From Streptomyces sp. ISL-94 (lineage in GTDB: Bacteria > Actinomycetota > Actinomycetes > Streptomycetales > Streptomycetaceae): 64,000 bases of DNA. Within the stretch, counting starts at the first letter, position 1. The number at the start of each line of letters is the position of its first letter. The stretch is taken from positions 46,794-110,793 of the forward strand of contig NZ_JAGGOZ010000039.1 of NCBI RefSeq assembly GCF_018614075.1. Direction: 5' to 3'. Under the pieces are notes generated by a model that was not told where the DNA came from, did no database searches, and worked only from the letters and a program-made list of their open reading frames with translations. This document shows positions 1 to 8,713 of the stretch, piece after piece. Position numbers and translations under genes: made by a program.

Positions 1-903
1 CTGCTGGCAGCCGCCGAGGAGGACATCCACACCGTCGCCGCCCGCATCGTCGACGACGTACTGGCCGAACACCCAGACGAGTTCGTGTCGGCGGTGGCCT
101 CCCGGCTGCCCCTGGAGGTCATCTGCAACATGATGGGCATCCCGGTGCACTACCGCGCCGAGATCGCCGACCGCGTCAACCACGCCTCCGAGAACATCGG
201 CGTGGAGCGCGGCCTGGCCGCCCGGCTGCGGATGCCCGGACGCGGCCTGCGGGCCCTCGCCCGTATGCAGCGGATGGTGGCCGGCATCGGGCGGGAGCGG
301 CGCAAGAACCCCACCGACGACCTGATCTCGGCGCTGGTCTGCGCGAACGTGGACGGCCAGGCCCTCGGGGCCCGCCAACTCGGCGCGTTCTTCTCGCTCC
401 TGATGGTCGCCGGGGTGGAAACCACCCGCAACGCGATCACGCACGGGTTGACCCTGCTCACCGACAACCCCGACCAGCGCGACCTGCTGCTCTCGGACTT
501 CGAGAAGTACGCGGACGGCGCGGTGGACGAGATGATCCGCCACTCGACGCCGATCATCCAGTTCCGCCGGACGGTGGCCGCCGAACACACCCTGGACGGG
601 CACCTGTTCCACCCGGGCGACAAGGTGGTCCTGTACTACGCCTCCGCCAACCGCGACGAGGCGGTCTTCCCGGACCCCGACGCCTTCGACATCACCCGCT
701 CGCCCAATCCGCACCTGGGGTTCGGCGGCGGCGGCCCGCACTTCTGCCTGGGCGCGCACCTGGCCCGGGTGGAGATGAAGGCCCTGTTCCGGGAGCTGCT
801 GACCCGCCCGGTCGGACTGCGCGCGGTGGGCCTGCCCGATCTGGCGGGGTCGAACTTCGACAACCGGGTCCGCTCGCTGAAGTTCGCGTTCGAACGGCCC
901 TGA
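1..903 (+). CDS. Cytochrome P450, C-terminal part (5' end outside window)
   Basis: Haem-thiolate monooxygenase; the frame is open from base 1, so the N-terminus lies upstream and about 300 residues are visible. The I-helix oxygen-binding motif reads AGVETT, the K-helix is of the ExxR type (EMIR), and the haem loop reads FGGGGPHFCLG with the axial Cys. A soluble bacterial class I enzyme that needs ferredoxin and reductase partners is expected; none is visible here. The haem loop and I-helix resemble the CYP124/125/142-like lipid and sterol group, but substrate cannot be told. An internal GTG at 85 is a weak alternative start; the upstream residues continue the P450 fold. Confidence 0.93.
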   Translation: MLAAAEEDIHTVAARIVDDVLAEHPDEFVSAVASRLPLEVICNMMGIPVHYRAEIADRVNHASENIGVERGLAARLRMPGRGLRALARMQRMVAGIGRERRKNPTDDLISALVCANVDGQALGARQLGAFFSLLMVAGVETTRNAITHGLTLLTDNPDQRDLLLSDFEKYADGAVDEMIRHSTPIIQFRRTVAAEHTLDGHLFHPGDKVVLYYASANRDEAVFPDPDAFDITRSPNPHLGFGGGGPHFCLGAHLARVEMKALFRELLTRPVGLRAVGLPDLAGSNFDNRVRSLKFAFERP

Positions 904-965
904 GGAACGGACCCGGCCACCGGGCAGGCTGGGAGCCCGGCGGCCGGAGCAGTGCGTCGCCACGC

Positions 966-1030
966 CACTGCGGCGGCACTGCGGCGGCTGCGGCGGCGGC
1001 TACTGCTACTGCGGCTACTGCGGCTACTGC
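966..1030. repeat. GC-rich low-complexity repeat (CTGCGGCGG / CTGCGGCTA)
   Basis: Imperfect short tandem units of CTGCGG followed by CGG or CTA fill the gap between the P450 and the next, convergent gene and run into the last codons of that gene. Slippage-prone; no function is evident. Confidence 0.6.
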
Positions 1031-1518
1031 AGGGCCTGCACCGCGAGGACGCAGTGGGCGCTGCTGGTGAGCACCTCTTCGTCGCCCGCGAACGCCTGGA
1101 GGACCTCCGCGGTCACCGGCTTGCCCGGAACCGCCTCCGGCCAGGCGCGCGTGGCGAAGAGGAAGTACGCCTGTCCGCTCTCAAGGGCGGCGGCGACCCA
1201 CTCCTTGGGGGCCGTGCACGTGGCGTTCAGCCCGGGCATGCTCAGCGTGACCTGGTCGCCCGCCATGAGCACGATCTGCACCGCGAAGGTGCGCGGGCTG
1301 CGGGTGCCGTCCATGACCACGTCGCCGATGGGCAGGCCGATCTCCTCCAGCAGCCCGCGGGCCGCCGCCTCGCCGGCCTCCCGGCCCTGCGGGCCGTCCC
1401 CGAGGGTGTAGGCGAGGAGGTACGGGATGTCGTGGGCCTCGGAGGGGTCTCCGATCCAGGCGAGGACCGAAAGGGTGCCGAGGTGCGACCGGTCGATTTC
1501 GGCTTGGGTAGAAGTCAT
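1024..1518 (-). CDS. Small conserved Streptomyces protein (DUF5949-like)
   Basis: A 164-residue soluble protein starting MTSTQAEIDRSHLG, chosen over an upstream in-frame start because the first 16 residues of the longer frame are Arg-rich and unlike a natural N-terminus. It contains LSVLAWIGDP and YLLAYTLGDGPQG segments that I associate from memory with the DUF5949 family of actinomycetes. No signal peptide or catalytic motif is visible. Convergent with the P450 and followed by a lipoprotein gene on the same strand. Function unknown. Confidence 0.75.
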   Translation of the reverse strand: MTSTQAEIDRSHLGTLSVLAWIGDPSEAHDIPYLLAYTLGDGPQGREAGEAAARGLLEEIGLPIGDVVMDGTRSPRTFAVQIVLMAGDQVTLSMPGLNATCTAPKEWVAAALESGQAYFLFATRAWPEAVPGKPVTAEVLQAFAGDEEVLTSSAHCVLAVQALQ

Positions 1519-1575
1519 GCGCCGCACCCTAGTGGCCTCTCCCCCGGCCCTTTCACGGCCTTTCACCCGGGCGGG

Positions 1576-2178
1576 CTAGACGGCCCAGAATCCCCCTCCG
1601 GAATTCGCCTGGATGTTCGCGTCCTGGTACTGGAGCCGTTCAATGCGCGCGTTTTCGGGGACTTCGAACACCACCCATCCTTCGGCCCGCTCACCGACCG
1701 CGAGGGAATCGAAGACGAGCGGTTTGCCGGTCGTCAGTTCACCGGTCGGCACCACCGGATGGCGCTGCCCCGCGCTGTCGTGCGCCCACATGCGTCCGAG
1801 CGCCCCGTACGAGGCCCCGCCCACGTTGACGAAGGACATCGAGGCGGCCACCCAGCGCTTGCCGGCCGCGGGGGCGTAGTTCTTCTCGATACTGACGGCG
1901 GGGTCCACGTACGCGTTCAGCACCACCTGGAGGTGGTGGCCGGCCTGCTGCCCGTGCACCCGTACGGGATCACCCACACGAGCGTCCTTCGCCCCGGTCC
2001 GGGCGGGGGGCTCCTCGGCGCCCGGCGCCCCGTCGTCCACCGGGACGGCGGGCGCCGCGGCGGGGGCGAGCGCGGCTCCCTCGGGGGCGCTCTGACAGGC
2101 CGTGGCGCCGAACAGGAGCAGGGGGAGTACGGCGGCGGCGAGGACGGGGGCGTGGCGGCGGGCGGCGGACTGACGCAT
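1576..2178 (-). CDS. Lipoprotein with DUF4352-like domain
   Basis: A 200-residue exported lipoprotein. The signal sequence has an RR pair, a hydrophobic core and a lipobox LFGATAC, with the lipidated Cys near residue 28. An Ala/Pro-rich linker of about 50 residues follows, then a beta-rich domain (VNVGGASYGAL, EGWVVFEVPENA) typical of DUF4352, an immunoglobulin-like fold of unknown role in actinobacterial lipoproteins. Divergent from the secreted protein at 2345; the 166-base gap should hold both promoters. Confidence 0.8.
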   Translation of the reverse strand: MRQSAARRHAPVLAAAVLPLLLFGATACQSAPEGAALAPAAAPAVPVDDGAPGAEEPPARTGAKDARVGDPVRVHGQQAGHHLQVVLNAYVDPAVSIEKNYAPAAGKRWVAASMSFVNVGGASYGALGRMWAHDSAGQRHPVVPTGELTTGKPLVFDSLAVGERAEGWVVFEVPENARIERLQYQDANIQANSGGGFWAV

Positions 2179-2344
2179 TCAGGATCCCTTCGGGGATGTA
2201 TTCCGGTCAGTCTCACGCGCCCGAGCGGGCAATTGCACTCACCGACACGAGTGCACCCAGGGGGTGTGTGCGGCCGGTTGCGGCCAACTGCCAGCACAAT
2301 GCGTTCCGGCGGTTTCCCGCCACCCTCGTCCACCTGGAGGAACA

Positions 2345-2791
2345 ATGCGTATTCACGCGACCCGCATGGCCCTGGCAGCGCTCTCGGCAGTGGCCGCAAC
2401 GGCGGTATTCACGGCCCCCGCCACCGCCACCTCTTTCGACCAGGGAATTTCCGTACAGCCATACGCTCACATTTCCGAGGACGGCACGATCACTCTTTCC
2501 GGGACGTACCACTGCACCGTCCCGTCACCCATGGGGGCGAGGCTCCAGATCTCGGCGGGCGTGGTCCAGGACGGCACCCGGCTCGGCGTGGGCGGCGGCG
2601 AGGCGCACTGCGACGGCGCGGAGCACGAGTGGCAGGCCAGCGGCTCGCTCCGGCTCACCCAGGGCATCCACCCGGGGCCGGCCCTGGCCGAGGCCCAGCT
2701 CAACGAGGTCCACTTCTCGGGCCTGATGCCGCGCTCCATCGAGACGGTCGCGGAGGACCGGCAGGAGATCCGGGTCATCGGCCACCAGTAG
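2345..2791 (+). CDS. Secreted DUF6299-like protein
   Basis: A 148-residue secreted protein. The start is set by ATG 2345, preceded by CTGGAGGAACA as ribosome binding site. The longer upstream frame is rejected because it puts a Cys-rich stretch ahead of a clear signal peptide (hydrophobic ALAALSAVAATAV, cleavage about ATAT-S). The mature part has two Cys (TYHCTV, EAHCDG) likely forming a disulfide in a small beta domain. DUF6299 is named from memory; function unknown. Confidence 0.75.
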   Translation: MRIHATRMALAALSAVAATAVFTAPATATSFDQGISVQPYAHISEDGTITLSGTYHCTVPSPMGARLQISAGVVQDGTRLGVGGGEAHCDGAEHEWQASGSLRLTQGIHPGPALAEAQLNEVHFSGLMPRSIETVAEDRQEIRVIGHQ

Positions 2792-2890
2792 GCCCGCCCG
2801 GCACGCCCGCCCGGCCCGTCCCTCCTACGGGCCTACGGGCCTCAGGGCCTGCGGGTCCCGGCGCCCCGGCGCCCCGTCCGGTAGCCGCCG

Positions 2891-3070
2891 CTACCGGCAC
2901 TCGGGCGCGACGCCCGTCATTGACATGAACGCCACCGAATGGCATCCGGGGACCGCATGCGGGCGGCCCGTCGTCCAGTCGACGACCGTCGGCACTCCGG
3001 CAGCCAGCAGGAGCAGGGCCAGGACGCCCGTCACGGCGCCCCACCTCAGCCTGCGCACAGCACGTTCCAT
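2891..3070 (-). CDS. Small single-pass membrane protein, 59 aa
   Basis: Unrecognised. ATG 3070 opens a 59-codon frame with a basic N-terminus (ERAVRRLRW), one hydrophobic helix (VLALLLLAAGV) and an exterior tail carrying two Cys. It lies 59 bases downstream of the phosphatase gene on the same strand, so it may be the last gene of that operon. The same frame stays open far upstream, antisense-style, through the phosphatase; that extension is treated as a high-GC artefact. Confidence 0.45.
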   Translation of the reverse strand: MERAVRRLRWGAVTGVLALLLLAAGVPTVVDWTTGRPHAVPGCHSVAFMSMTGVAPECR

Positions 3071-3129
3071 TCCATGGTCCGCATCATCACCCCGTCCCCG
3101 GCGCCCCACAACTCGGCGTGACCGCCGGG

Positions 3130-5217
3130 TCACTCCGTGCTCCGGGGGTTGCCCGTGGCGTCGAACTCGCACCACACCGCCTTGCCGTCGCCCCGGGACT
3201 CCACACCCCAGTGCGAGGCCAGCGCGTCCACCAGGAGCAGCCCGCGCCCGGTGGTGGCCGCTTCGCCCGGCGTGCGCCGCCGCGGCCAGACGCTGGAGCG
3301 GTCCTTGACCCACAGCCGGATCCGCCGCACCGGCTCCGGCAGCACCTCCATGGTCAGCACCGCCCCGCCGTCGGTGTGCAGCAGGGCGTTGACCAGCAGT
3401 TCCCCGGCCGCCAGCTCCACGTCGTCGGCGAGTTCCGGCATCCCCCAGTCGCGCAGGGCCTGGCGCAGGGCGTAGCGGGCCTCCGAGAGGCCCTCGGGGT
3501 CGGCCTGGTGGACGTACTGGTGGATGCGCGGCGCCCGATGGGTGCCCGGGTCGGGGGCCCGGCGCAGTACGAGCAGGGCCACGTCGTCCCCGGAGCCCCA
3601 GCGCTCCCAGAGCCGGTCCAGGAGGTGGTCGGCGAGCGCCCCGGCTCCCTGCGGGCCGCTGCTCACCGCGTGGGAGAGGGCCTCCATGCCCTGGGTGATG
3701 GCCGTCCCCGGCTCCTCCACCAGGCCGTCCGTGCACAGCACCAGCGTCTCCCCGGGGACCAGGTCGAGACGGGTCTCGGGGAAGTCCTCCTGCTCGAAGA
3801 CGGAGGCCAGCCCCAGCGGCAGCCCGCCGCGCACGTTGGGCCAGCCCGTACGCCCGTCCGTGTGCCGGATCAGCGGTCCGAGGTGGCCCGCGCGGACCGC
3901 CCGTACGCCTCCGGTCTCCAGGTCCACCTGCGCATACATGCAGGTCGCGAAGCGCTCGGTGTCCAGCTCGGCGAGGAAGCGCGAGGCGCGTGCCAGCACG
4001 GTGGAGGGCGGATGGCCCTCGCCCGCGTACGCCCGCAGCGCGATCCTCAGCTGGCCCATGATGGCCGCCGCGTGCGTGTCGTGGCCCTGTACGTCGCCCA
4101 CCACGATGCCGACGCGGTCGCGGGGCAGCGCGATCACGTCGTACCAGTCCCCGCCGACCTCCCGCCCGCTCCAGGCGGAGTGGTAGCGGACCGCGATCTC
4201 CCCGCCCGTGATCTCGGGGATCCGGCGGGGCAGCATGGCGGCCTGGAGGCCCGTGGCGAACTCGCGCTCCTGGTCGAAGAGGAGCGCCCGCTGGAGGGAC
4301 TGGGCCACGATGCCCGCGAGGCCCAGGCAGAGGTTCTTCTCCTCCGGGCTGAACTCGGTGCGGTGCCGGTAGAAGAGCACGAGCCCGCCGATGGCCTTGG
4401 CCTGCGCGATCAGCGGCAGATAGGCGGCCGCGTCGTACTGGATCCGGCTCAGGTAGTCGCTGAGCAGCGGGAACTCCTCGCCGAGCGCCCTGAGCGAGGT
4501 GACGAAACGTGCCTGCCGGGTGATCACCGCCTGCGACAGCGGCAGCGAGCCGTCCAGCCGGGTGAACCGCCGCTCGCTGAGGATCTCCAGCGACTCCCCG
4601 CTCAGCGCGATGATCTTGATCGTGCCGCCCTCGACCAGCCCCAGCGCCAGCCCCTCCGCGCCGAGGCGCTCCAGCGCGCCCGCCCCGGTCAGGGTCGCCG
4701 TGACGTCGTCGACCGTCACCGCCCGCGACAGGGCCTCCGTGGTCCGCTGGACGATGCTCGACTGCTTGGCCCGCGCCGACTCCAGCTTGCGCAGCTGCGT
4801 GGCCTGGGCCAGCTCCCCCGTCGCGTCCCGGACGATCCCCACGATCCGGTACGGCTGCCCGTCCTCGTCGCGGACCACCCGGCCCTGGGTGTGCGTCCAC
4901 TGGTCGCGGCCGTCGCGCCGCTGCACCATGAAGTAGGCGCCGTACGTATCCGCGCCGCTCTCCAGCACGTCCGCCACGGTCTGGCCCAGCCGGGCGGCGT
5001 CCGCGGGCGGGATCCGCAGCCCGAGCGCCTCAGGGGTCCCGTCGACGTCCTCCGGGTCCAGGTCGAACACGGCGGCCCCGGCCTCGTCGAGCTCCAGCGT
5101 CCCCGCGCCCAGGTCCCACTCGAAGCTGCCCATGCGGTTCAGCGCGAGCCGCTCCCCGGGCCCGGTCTCCGGGGGCTTGCGGCCCTGCCCGGGCCTGTCG
5201 TGCTCCGCCGCTGCCAC
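3130..5217 (-). CDS. SpoIIE-type PP2C phosphatase with PAS, GAF and HATPase domains
   Basis: A 695-residue signalling protein: PAS about 35-135, GAF about 165-315, SpoIIE-like PP2C about 335-555 and an anti-sigma-type ATPase domain about 575-690. PP2C metal ligands are seen in GGDWYDV, VVGDVQGHD and GSGDDVALL. The ATPase N-box (ELAAGELLVNALLHT) and G-box (TGRGLLLVDAL) are intact. Such proteins dephosphorylate anti-anti-sigma factors or bind them as kinases, and are very abundant in Streptomyces. GTG 5217 is used, 12 bases after the preceding gene, so it should be co-transcribed with it. No transmembrane segment; its target is unknown. Confidence 0.9.
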   Translation of the reverse strand: MAAAEHDRPGQGRKPPETGPGERLALNRMGSFEWDLGAGTLELDEAGAAVFDLDPEDVDGTPEALGLRIPPADAARLGQTVADVLESGADTYGAYFMVQRRDGRDQWTHTQGRVVRDEDGQPYRIVGIVRDATGELAQATQLRKLESARAKQSSIVQRTTEALSRAVTVDDVTATLTGAGALERLGAEGLALGLVEGGTIKIIALSGESLEILSERRFTRLDGSLPLSQAVITRQARFVTSLRALGEEFPLLSDYLSRIQYDAAAYLPLIAQAKAIGGLVLFYRHRTEFSPEEKNLCLGLAGIVAQSLQRALLFDQEREFATGLQAAMLPRRIPEITGGEIAVRYHSAWSGREVGGDWYDVIALPRDRVGIVVGDVQGHDTHAAAIMGQLRIALRAYAGEGHPPSTVLARASRFLAELDTERFATCMYAQVDLETGGVRAVRAGHLGPLIRHTDGRTGWPNVRGGLPLGLASVFEQEDFPETRLDLVPGETLVLCTDGLVEEPGTAITQGMEALSHAVSSGPQGAGALADHLLDRLWERWGSGDDVALLVLRRAPDPGTHRAPRIHQYVHQADPEGLSEARYALRQALRDWGMPELADDVELAAGELLVNALLHTDGGAVLTMEVLPEPVRRIRLWVKDRSSVWPRRRTPGEAATTGRGLLLVDALASHWGVESRGDGKAVWCEFDATGNPRSTE

Positions 5218-5229
5218 GAGTCACACCAC

Positions 5230-5607
5230 CTAACGCCCGGGCCAGCACGGCTGGGAGATCAGCCGCTCCCACTCCTCGTCAGGATGCCCCGGAAGAGTGC
5301 GCCCAGCCTCCCGCCAGCGCTTGACGAGGGAGAGGTAGATCGCGGGCTGGACGATGTGGGGGGCCGTCGCGTACGGGGCGTGGTCGTAGGCGGCGGCCCT
5401 GTCGTACCCCGGCGGCCGGTCGTACCCGGCCGTCCTGTCGTAACCGGTCGTCGGCCTGTCGTACCCGGCCGTCCTGTCGTACCCCGCCGTCGGCCTGTCG
5501 TAGCCGGTCGTCCTGTCGTACCCGGCGGGTCTTGCCGTGGCGGGCTGTTCCCCACGGCTGGCGGGAATGCGTACCCAGCCGCGGCCCTGTGCTCGCTCCG
5601 CGCTCAT
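5230..5607 (-). CDS. GYDR-repeat protein of unknown function
   Basis: A 125-residue protein. Residues ~28-75 are about eight near-copies of a GYDR(T/P) unit, giving a Tyr/Asp/Arg-rich flexible stretch. The C-terminal ~40 residues (IYLSLVKRWREAGRTLP, then EEWERLIS) look folded and helical. ATG 5607 has a GAGAGGGG site. It sits between an FAD oxidoreductase and the SpoIIE phosphatase with 12-base gaps on each side, so the three are one operon. I do not recognise a family. The repeat resembles phase-separating Tyr/Arg low-complexity tails, which is only an analogy. Confidence 0.7.
   Translation of the reverse strand: MSAERAQGRGWVRIPASRGEQPATARPAGYDRTTGYDRPTAGYDRTAGYDRPTTGYDRTAGYDRPPGYDRAAAYDHAPYATAPHIVQPAIYLSLVKRWREAGRTLPGHPDEEWERLISQPCWPGR
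5383..5527. repeat. Coding tandem repeat (GYDR units)
   Basis: Imperfect 15-21 base units around GTCGTACCCGGCCGTCCT repeat within the gene at 5230-5607 and encode its GYDR motif. All units keep the frame. Confidence 0.75.
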
Positions 5608-5619
5608 CGCGGACCCCTC

Positions 5620-6897
5620 TCACCGCAGATACGTCTGGGGTTGCCCGAAGGCAGCCCGGTCGTAGGTCGTGGTGGAACCCGGCAGCGGACCCCTGGCGCC
5701 GAGGCGCTTGCGGACTCCTCTCACCAGTCTCCCCGCCGTGAAGCCCGCACCGTGCACGAATCGCATGGAAGGGCCGAATGAGGGAGCCGTCAGCAGCCCC
5801 GCGAAGAACAGTCCGGGCCACGAGGACTCGAAGCCGGCGCTCAGCTCCGGCGTCCCGCTGTCGCCCACGGTCGTCAGCTCCGCCCGCAGCCCCGCGTCGA
5901 GCAGGTCCAGCCGGTCCAGGTGCGGGGCGAATCCGGTGGCCGCGATCACATGCGCGGTGTCCAGCACCACGGACTCCCCCGCCCTGGTGGTCAGCCCGAG
6001 CCGGATCCGCCCGCCCTCCGCGACCGCCCGGTGCAGGTGGTGCCCGAGCATGACGGGCACGCGCTGCTCGAAGCGGTCCCGCAGCCACCACGCCCCGGCG
6101 GGGCCCAGCGCCGTCGCCGCGATCCGCTCCCGGGTGGCGGCGGGCAGCCGGCGCACCGCCCACGGCAGCTCCGACCACACCCAGTTGCGCCAGCCGGTGC
6201 CCAGCCCGCTGTGCGGATCGCACAGGGCGCGCAGCGCCGGCCGGCTCAGGGGCTGCGGCACGGCGTTCCAGTCCAGCCGGGAGCGCCGGGCCACCAGGCA
6301 GGGCCGGGCGCCCTGCTCGGCCAGCAGGGCGGCCGTCTCCAGGGCCGCCTGCCCCGCCCCGAGCACGGCGACCTCGCGGTCGGCGAAGCGGGCCAGGTCC
6401 CGGTGGCCGCTGCTGTGGGAGTAATGGGTCGGCGGCAGGTCCCGCAGCGCCGGGGGGAGGTGGACGAAGGGCATCACTCCGACCGCGAGCGCGACCGTAC
6501 GGGCGAGCAGCGGCGGCCCCTGGGCCGTGTGGACGCGGAAGCCGTCGCCCTGCGGGGTCACCTCCGTGACGGTCACCTCCTCCACCTCGGGCGCCGCGTG
6601 CCGGGCGAACCACATCCCGTACGCGCTGAACGTGCCGATCGGCAGCGGAGTGCCGTGTTCCGCGACCAGTCCGCGGCTGGCGCAGTAGTCGGCCAGCGTG
6701 TAGCGCCCGTCCGGCGCGGACAGGCTGGAGGACCACGGCTCCGACTTCAGGTACATGCCGTCGGGCATGTGGTCGCGCCAGGAGGCCATGGGCCGCCCCA
6801 GCAGCCGTACGTCGAGCCCCGCGCCCGCAGCGTGCGCGGCGATCGACAGCCCGTACGGGCCCGCGCCGATCACCACGAGATCGTTCATCCGCGTCAC
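5620..6897 (-). CDS. FAD/NAD(P)-dependent oxidoreductase, flavin monooxygenase-like
   Basis: A 425-residue soluble flavoprotein with an N-terminal FAD-binding Rossmann motif (VVIGAGPYGLS) and a second dinucleotide motif in the middle (VAVLGAGQAALETAA) for NAD(P)H. The closing GGG-type loop is represented by ATGFAPHLD. This layout is that of class B flavin monooxygenases and lysine/ornithine N-hydroxylase-like proteins; substrate unknown. GTG 6897 has GGGACAG upstream; ATG 6888 is an alternative. Co-directional with the ATP-grasp gene 49 bases upstream and the GYDR gene 12 bases downstream. Confidence 0.85.
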   Translation of the reverse strand: MTRMNDLVVIGAGPYGLSIAAHAAGAGLDVRLLGRPMASWRDHMPDGMYLKSEPWSSSLSAPDGRYTLADYCASRGLVAEHGTPLPIGTFSAYGMWFARHAAPEVEEVTVTEVTPQGDGFRVHTAQGPPLLARTVALAVGVMPFVHLPPALRDLPPTHYSHSSGHRDLARFADREVAVLGAGQAALETAALLAEQGARPCLVARRSRLDWNAVPQPLSRPALRALCDPHSGLGTGWRNWVWSELPWAVRRLPAATRERIAATALGPAGAWWLRDRFEQRVPVMLGHHLHRAVAEGGRIRLGLTTRAGESVVLDTAHVIAATGFAPHLDRLDLLDAGLRAELTTVGDSGTPELSAGFESSWPGLFFAGLLTAPSFGPSMRFVHGAGFTAGRLVRGVRKRLGARGPLPGSTTTYDRAAFGQPQTYLR

Positions 6898-6946
6898 GGC
6901 TGTCCCTTCAGCTCCATCGTCTGCGTATTCGGACCGGTCGGTGTCG

Positions 6947-8563
6947 CTACCGGGTGACCAGCTCGTCCGGGGCCGCCGGGGCCTCCGGCGGAGCGGGGCG
7001 CGAGGTCCCGCCTGCCAGGGCGGCGGACTGCTGCTCCCCGCCGCGCTGGCGGGGGGTGTGCGCCGAGGCCTTGGCCGCGCGCAGCCCGTTCGCCTGGGCG
7101 GGGACGCCCCGCAGGGCGCGCGCGCCCTTGCCGAACCCGCGGCCGAGAAAGGCGCCGAGCATGGCCAGGAAGGGCAGCAGGTCGTCGGCGGCGAACCAGG
7201 CCGTCTCCACCCGGCCCTGCTCCCCCGCCGGCCCCCACCCGGCCCGGACCCACCGGGTCGGCCCGGCCGGGCCGGCCTCGGCGGCGCGGCCGCTTCCGGC
7301 CGCCTCGGCAGAGGCCGGACCCGCGGCCGGATCCGGACCCGCGGTCCGGTCGGGAGCCGCGGTCCGGTCAGGAGCCGCGGTCCGGTCGGGACCCGCGCCG
7401 GCCGCGCCCGGTGCGCTCCGCTGGGCGGCCACCGCAGGGGCTGCCGGCGCCGCCGGGCAGGCCGCCGGGCCCGCCGCCGGGCGGCGCGGCAGGGAGCCGC
7501 CCCGGACCGCCGCCAGGAGCGCGTAGTTCTCGGCGACGAACACCCGGCCCGGCCCGCCCGACGGCTCCGGGACCCGCTGGCCCGTCAGATCCAGGTACAT
7601 CGCCTGTACGACGTCCAGCCCGGCCGCGTCCGTGAACAGCCGGAACTGCGCCCCCGGCCGGGGGTTGAAGTCCACCAGCCGGAAGGTGCCGCGCTCGTCG
7701 CGTCGGAAGTCCAGGTCCAGGATCCCCTGGTAGCCGAGGCGTTCGGCCAGGAGCAGCCCCGCCTCCTCCACCGCCGGATCCGGCAGCCAGCGCCCCACCG
7801 CAGTCAGCCCCGTCCGCACCGGCCAGGACAGCTCCTTGCGGCCCGATCCCGTGAGCAGCGGACGCCCGCCCCGGCCGAAGGCGCCGTGGAAGAACCAGTC
7901 CGTGTCCGGCCCGGCCGGCAGGAACCGCTGGAGCAGCAGCCGGCTCCCGGCCTCGGCGGAGCGCTCGTACAGCCGGCGCGCCTCGGCGGCGGTGTGCACC
8001 AGCGTGGTGCTCCGCAGCCCGGCGCCCCCGGCCGGCAGCAGCCAGGGCCGGCTCCACTTGGCGACCACGGGCAGGCCGAGCCGCCAGGCGGCCTCCGCCG
8101 CCTCGGCCCCGCTCGCCGGGACGACGGTCTCCGGGTGCGGGATGTCCCAGCGCGCGCAGAGCCGGGACAGCTCCGCCTTGTCCGCCACCCGGGCGGGCAG
8201 ATTGTCGGGCTGATGGGGGATCCGGTATCGGTCCGTCAGCATCGGCGCGACCCGGGACACCGCGATCGCACTCAGATCGTCCATGGCAACGAGCACGGCC
8301 GGCCTGCCGATCCGCTCCGAGACCCCGGTCAGGCACTCCAGGAGCGCCTCCGGCGCCTCGGGGTCCAGCCCGCCGTCCGGCCCCGAATGCAGGGCGTGCA
8401 GATAGCGCGAACGCCCCATGGGACCTCCCCCGGCCTCGACGACGGCATGGACCTCCACGCCCTTGCGGCCAAGGGATCTGACGGCGCCAAGGGTTCCGTG
8501 GTGGAACGGATTGCGATCGAGTCTGAGCAGAACTGCGGGCACATGGTTGAGATACGCGTGCAT
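6947..8563 (-). CDS. ATP-grasp superfamily ligase
   Basis: About 538 residues. The N-terminal pre-ATP-grasp region (LLRLDRNPFHHGTLGAVRSL) leads into an ATP-grasp fold with PVVAKWSRPWLL as the ATP-binding Lys strand and LDLDFRR...VDFNPRPGAQ as the Mg2+-binding acidic/Asn strand near residue 320. These enzymes join a carboxylate to an amine through an acyl-phosphate. The last ~170 residues are low complexity (Ala/Pro-rich, repeated PDRTAAP) and then basic. Start is ATG 8563; GTG 8581 is possible. First gene of a four-gene leftward operon ending with the SpoIIE phosphatase; divergent from the GH26-like gene. Substrate unknown. Confidence 0.8.
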   Translation of the reverse strand: MHAYLNHVPAVLLRLDRNPFHHGTLGAVRSLGRKGVEVHAVVEAGGGPMGRSRYLHALHSGPDGGLDPEAPEALLECLTGVSERIGRPAVLVAMDDLSAIAVSRVAPMLTDRYRIPHQPDNLPARVADKAELSRLCARWDIPHPETVVPASGAEAAEAAWRLGLPVVAKWSRPWLLPAGGAGLRSTTLVHTAAEARRLYERSAEAGSRLLLQRFLPAGPDTDWFFHGAFGRGGRPLLTGSGRKELSWPVRTGLTAVGRWLPDPAVEEAGLLLAERLGYQGILDLDFRRDERGTFRLVDFNPRPGAQFRLFTDAAGLDVVQAMYLDLTGQRVPEPSGGPGRVFVAENYALLAAVRGGSLPRRPAAGPAACPAAPAAPAVAAQRSAPGAAGAGPDRTAAPDRTAAPDRTAGPDPAAGPASAEAAGSGRAAEAGPAGPTRWVRAGWGPAGEQGRVETAWFAADDLLPFLAMLGAFLGRGFGKGARALRGVPAQANGLRAAKASAHTPRQRGGEQQSAALAGGTSRPAPPEAPAAPDELVTR

Positions 8564-8713
8564 GGCAACGGTGTCTTTCACCTAGTCGGACCAAGCGGGG
8601 AGGGTGCGCAGATGCGAATGGCCTAGGAAGCTGTCACCGGACAGGCCAATCGTCAGATCTGATGCCTAACGTCTTTGGTAAGCACACCGATTCAGGAAAG
8701 CTCGGGAGACGCC

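Noticed and set aside
2891..4900. Long reverse frame (669 codons) through the SpoIIE phosphatase
   Set aside because: Composed of Arg/Gly/Pro/Ala-rich shadow sequence in another frame of a clear gene; only its last 59 codons, outside the phosphatase, look like a real small membrane protein.
3118..5781. 887-codon forward frame opposite the phosphatase
   Set aside because: Antisense high-GC artefact with no signal, domain or ribosome site; the reverse strand holds four recognisable domains.
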